Part shown: positions 62,823 to 64,000 of the stretch, piece by piece
Layout: every line of letters begins with the position of its first letter
Numbering within the stretch: position 1 is the stretch's first letter
DNA from: Heloderma charlesbogerti
Lineage: Eukaryota > Chordata > Lepidosauria > Squamata > Helodermatidae
Direction of reading: 5' to 3'
Length of the DNA: 64,000 nt
Assembly (NCBI GenBank): GCA_026122225.1
Contig: JANEZZ010000302.1
Coordinates: 372,001-436,000 of the forward strand
Notes under the pieces: generated by a model
Seen by the model: only the letters and a program-made list of their open reading frames with translations
The model's database searches: none
What the model was told of the DNA's origin: nothing
Translations under genes and position numbers: made by a program

Positions 62823-63105
62823 TTCCTAGCACAAAAAGCCCTGGGCCAAACTGTCTGAAATTTGTCAGGTGGGATCCCCTCGAGGTTGGGTGTGCATTCC
62901 CCAAATTTCATGCATTTCTGTGCAAACTGTGACAGTTATAGCTCTTTGCTTTGAGAGATTTCCTTGAAAAAATCAAATTTCACCTGCACCTAGCACAAAA
63001 ACTAGTGGGCCAAACTGTCTGAGATTTGGCAGGCAGGATGGCCTCCAGGGGGCTGAGAGTTCTCCAAATTTCATTAATTATCATGAAAAGTGAAAAAGTT
63101 ATGGC
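62823..63105 (+). repeat. imperfect tandem duplication, unit about 170 bp
   Basis: CCTAGCACAAAAAGCCCTGG, GCCAAACTGTCTGAAATTTG and CCCCAAATTTCATGCATTTC recur as CCTAGCACAAAAACTAGTGG, GCCAAACTGTCTGAGATTTG and CTCCAAATTTCATTAATTAT about 170 bp later. It lies near the right end of the large hAT-type element. Confidence 0.75.
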
Positions 63106-63303
63106 CGTTTGTGTTTTCCCATGCAAGTCAATGGGAAAACACCAAAAATGAGTGATTCGGATGTCCAAATCTCGCTTTGAATTTGGATTCGAATCAAAGA
63201 GACTGGGGTCCAAATTGGTCCGAAGCACAGTGGGGCCACTTTGGAAGGTCCAAAGCGAGATCTGAAGTGAAGTGGGGGGTCCGTGCACAGCCCTACTCTA
63301 AAT

Positions 63304-63525
63304 CTTAAGTTCTTTCTGTCCCCAATATGAAGAAATGTATGATTTCTAGTAAATTCTGACCAAAAAGGAACTGAAACAAAATTCTCACCAATCCCAAATT
63401 GTAAGAGCCAAACAAGTGAACACAATTTCTTTTATGGAAAGGTGACATATAAATTACAGCCTAATCTAATTAATTTTAGCAATTGTCTTAGTTAAAACTA
63501 GAAGTTGTTGTATTGATTATGTATT
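63304..63525. other. no recognisable feature
   Basis: Short AT-rich unassigned spacer. Confidence 0.5.
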
Positions 63526-63529
63526 TGTT

Positions 63530-63860
63530 ACAATTATTTATACCCCACCTCTCAAGATACAAATCTTTCCAAGGTGGCGTACATGTAATGTAAAGATATA
63601 TTAATAAAAATCACAGTAAACAATATTAAAATATAACATATGGATCCTTCTAACAGGACAGTTGGTGGTCAGAGGCCCCTTGAAGGCAGCAGACGGTCCT
63701 GCTGGAGCAGGTCCTGATCCCAATGTCACTTTTGCTTGCCTTCCTCTCTCTCCTGGAATTCCAGGAGGAGCAGAAGGCAGGTTAGCCACAATGGAATGAA
63801 GCAGATTCTTTCTTCCATAACTCAGGTCTGCCATTGATTCAGCCAATCCCTCCTCCCTGC
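63530..63860 (-). mobile_element. LINE-like 3' end, family uncertain
   Basis: Antisense tail text TATACCCCACCTCTCAAG and CTTTCCAAGGTGGCGTACAT resembles the 3' UTR of the LINE at 43420. The following 200 bp may be its decayed coding end, but no motif is clear. Confidence 0.4.
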
Positions 63861-64000
63861 CTGTTGTTGTTGTTGTTGCTGTTTTACTTCAGCTATCATA
63901 ATGGATCTCTAAAAGCCGAGAGGATGATCAAGCCAAAGTTGAGAACTTTTACAGTCACACCTCTGTCACAATTACAGACATTTATGTTTGATCAGGGAAG
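63861..64000. other. no recognisable feature
   Basis: Unassigned sequence with a short (GTT)n stretch. Confidence 0.5.

Larger units (their letters stand above)
60827..63295. mobile_element. large hAT-type element (2.5 kb) with perfect TSD
   Basis: CTCTAAAT lies immediately before and after, a perfect 8-bp TSD. The ends are inverted near-copies: TAGGACTGTGCACCACTTC and GTCCGTGCACAGCCCTA. The interior is a mosaic: a (GGA)n run, a possible second hAT end at 61290, a Sauria-type SINE at 61847, and an imperfect tandem duplication at 62823-63100. No transposase frame is visible, so it is non-autonomous or its coding part has decayed or been replaced. Confidence 0.8.

Overview
The window reads as intergenic or deep intronic DNA from a squamate reptile (lizard or snake). 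I found no host protein-coding gene, rRNA or functional tRNA gene. The clues to the organism are three RTE/BovB LINE copies, a BovB-tailed SINE of the Sauria type, CR1 and L2 LINE 3' ends, tRNA-headed SINEs, and very many short non-autonomous DNA transposons with 8-bp target-site duplications (TSDs). The calls rest on reading motifs, inverted repeats and TSDs by eye; no database search was run.

Layout. 0.5-0.8 kb: a complex minisatellite. 1.9-6.3 kb: two hAT elements of one family and a nested pair of palindromic MITEs. 6.4-8.6 kb: two L2 LINE remnants, the first split by a hAT element. 10-23 kb: SINEs, a mariner-type MITE, CR1 3' ends and palindromic MITEs in otherwise plain sequence. 24.5-30.2 kb: a 5'-truncated BovB with an open 383-codon reverse-transcriptase frame, then CR1 pieces, a deleted hAT element and a near full-length but broken BovB on the minus strand. 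31-38.9 kb: split palindromic MITEs, two chained-palindrome hAT elements, a possible solo LTR and a small hAT element. 40-51.7 kb: L2, an 89-bp minisatellite, a third BovB, a MITE split by CR1, a truncated palindromic hAT, CR1-tailed SINEs. 54-60 kb: four hAT elements within 6 kb. 60.8-63.3 kb: a 2.5-kb hAT-type element carrying a nested SINE.

The standout is a family of non-autonomous hAT-like elements (55041-55599, 56653-57581, 59028-59986, 33262-33923, with damaged copies at 26441, 34080 and 46802). Their termini read TAGGGATG...CATCCCTA and the four complete copies have perfect 8-bp TSDs. Two different GC-rich ends flank a chain of about 2 to 10 near-perfect palindromes. Two palindrome types alternate: one carries CAAATGGCGGC in both orientations, the other is centred on TACGTAAATATTTACGTA. 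Each end also carries a strong 5' splice-donor sequence (AG|GTAAGT) pointing outward. This combination suggests a mobile, structure-forming and possibly promoter/first-exon-like module, and I do not recognise it as a described family.

The apparent relationships are those of transposon biology: BovB would supply the machinery for the Sauria-type SINE, CR1 for the CR1-tailed SINEs, and absent hAT transposases for the MITEs. Nesting gives relative ages, for example L2 older than the hAT at 6891 and a palindromic MITE older than the CR1 inside it.
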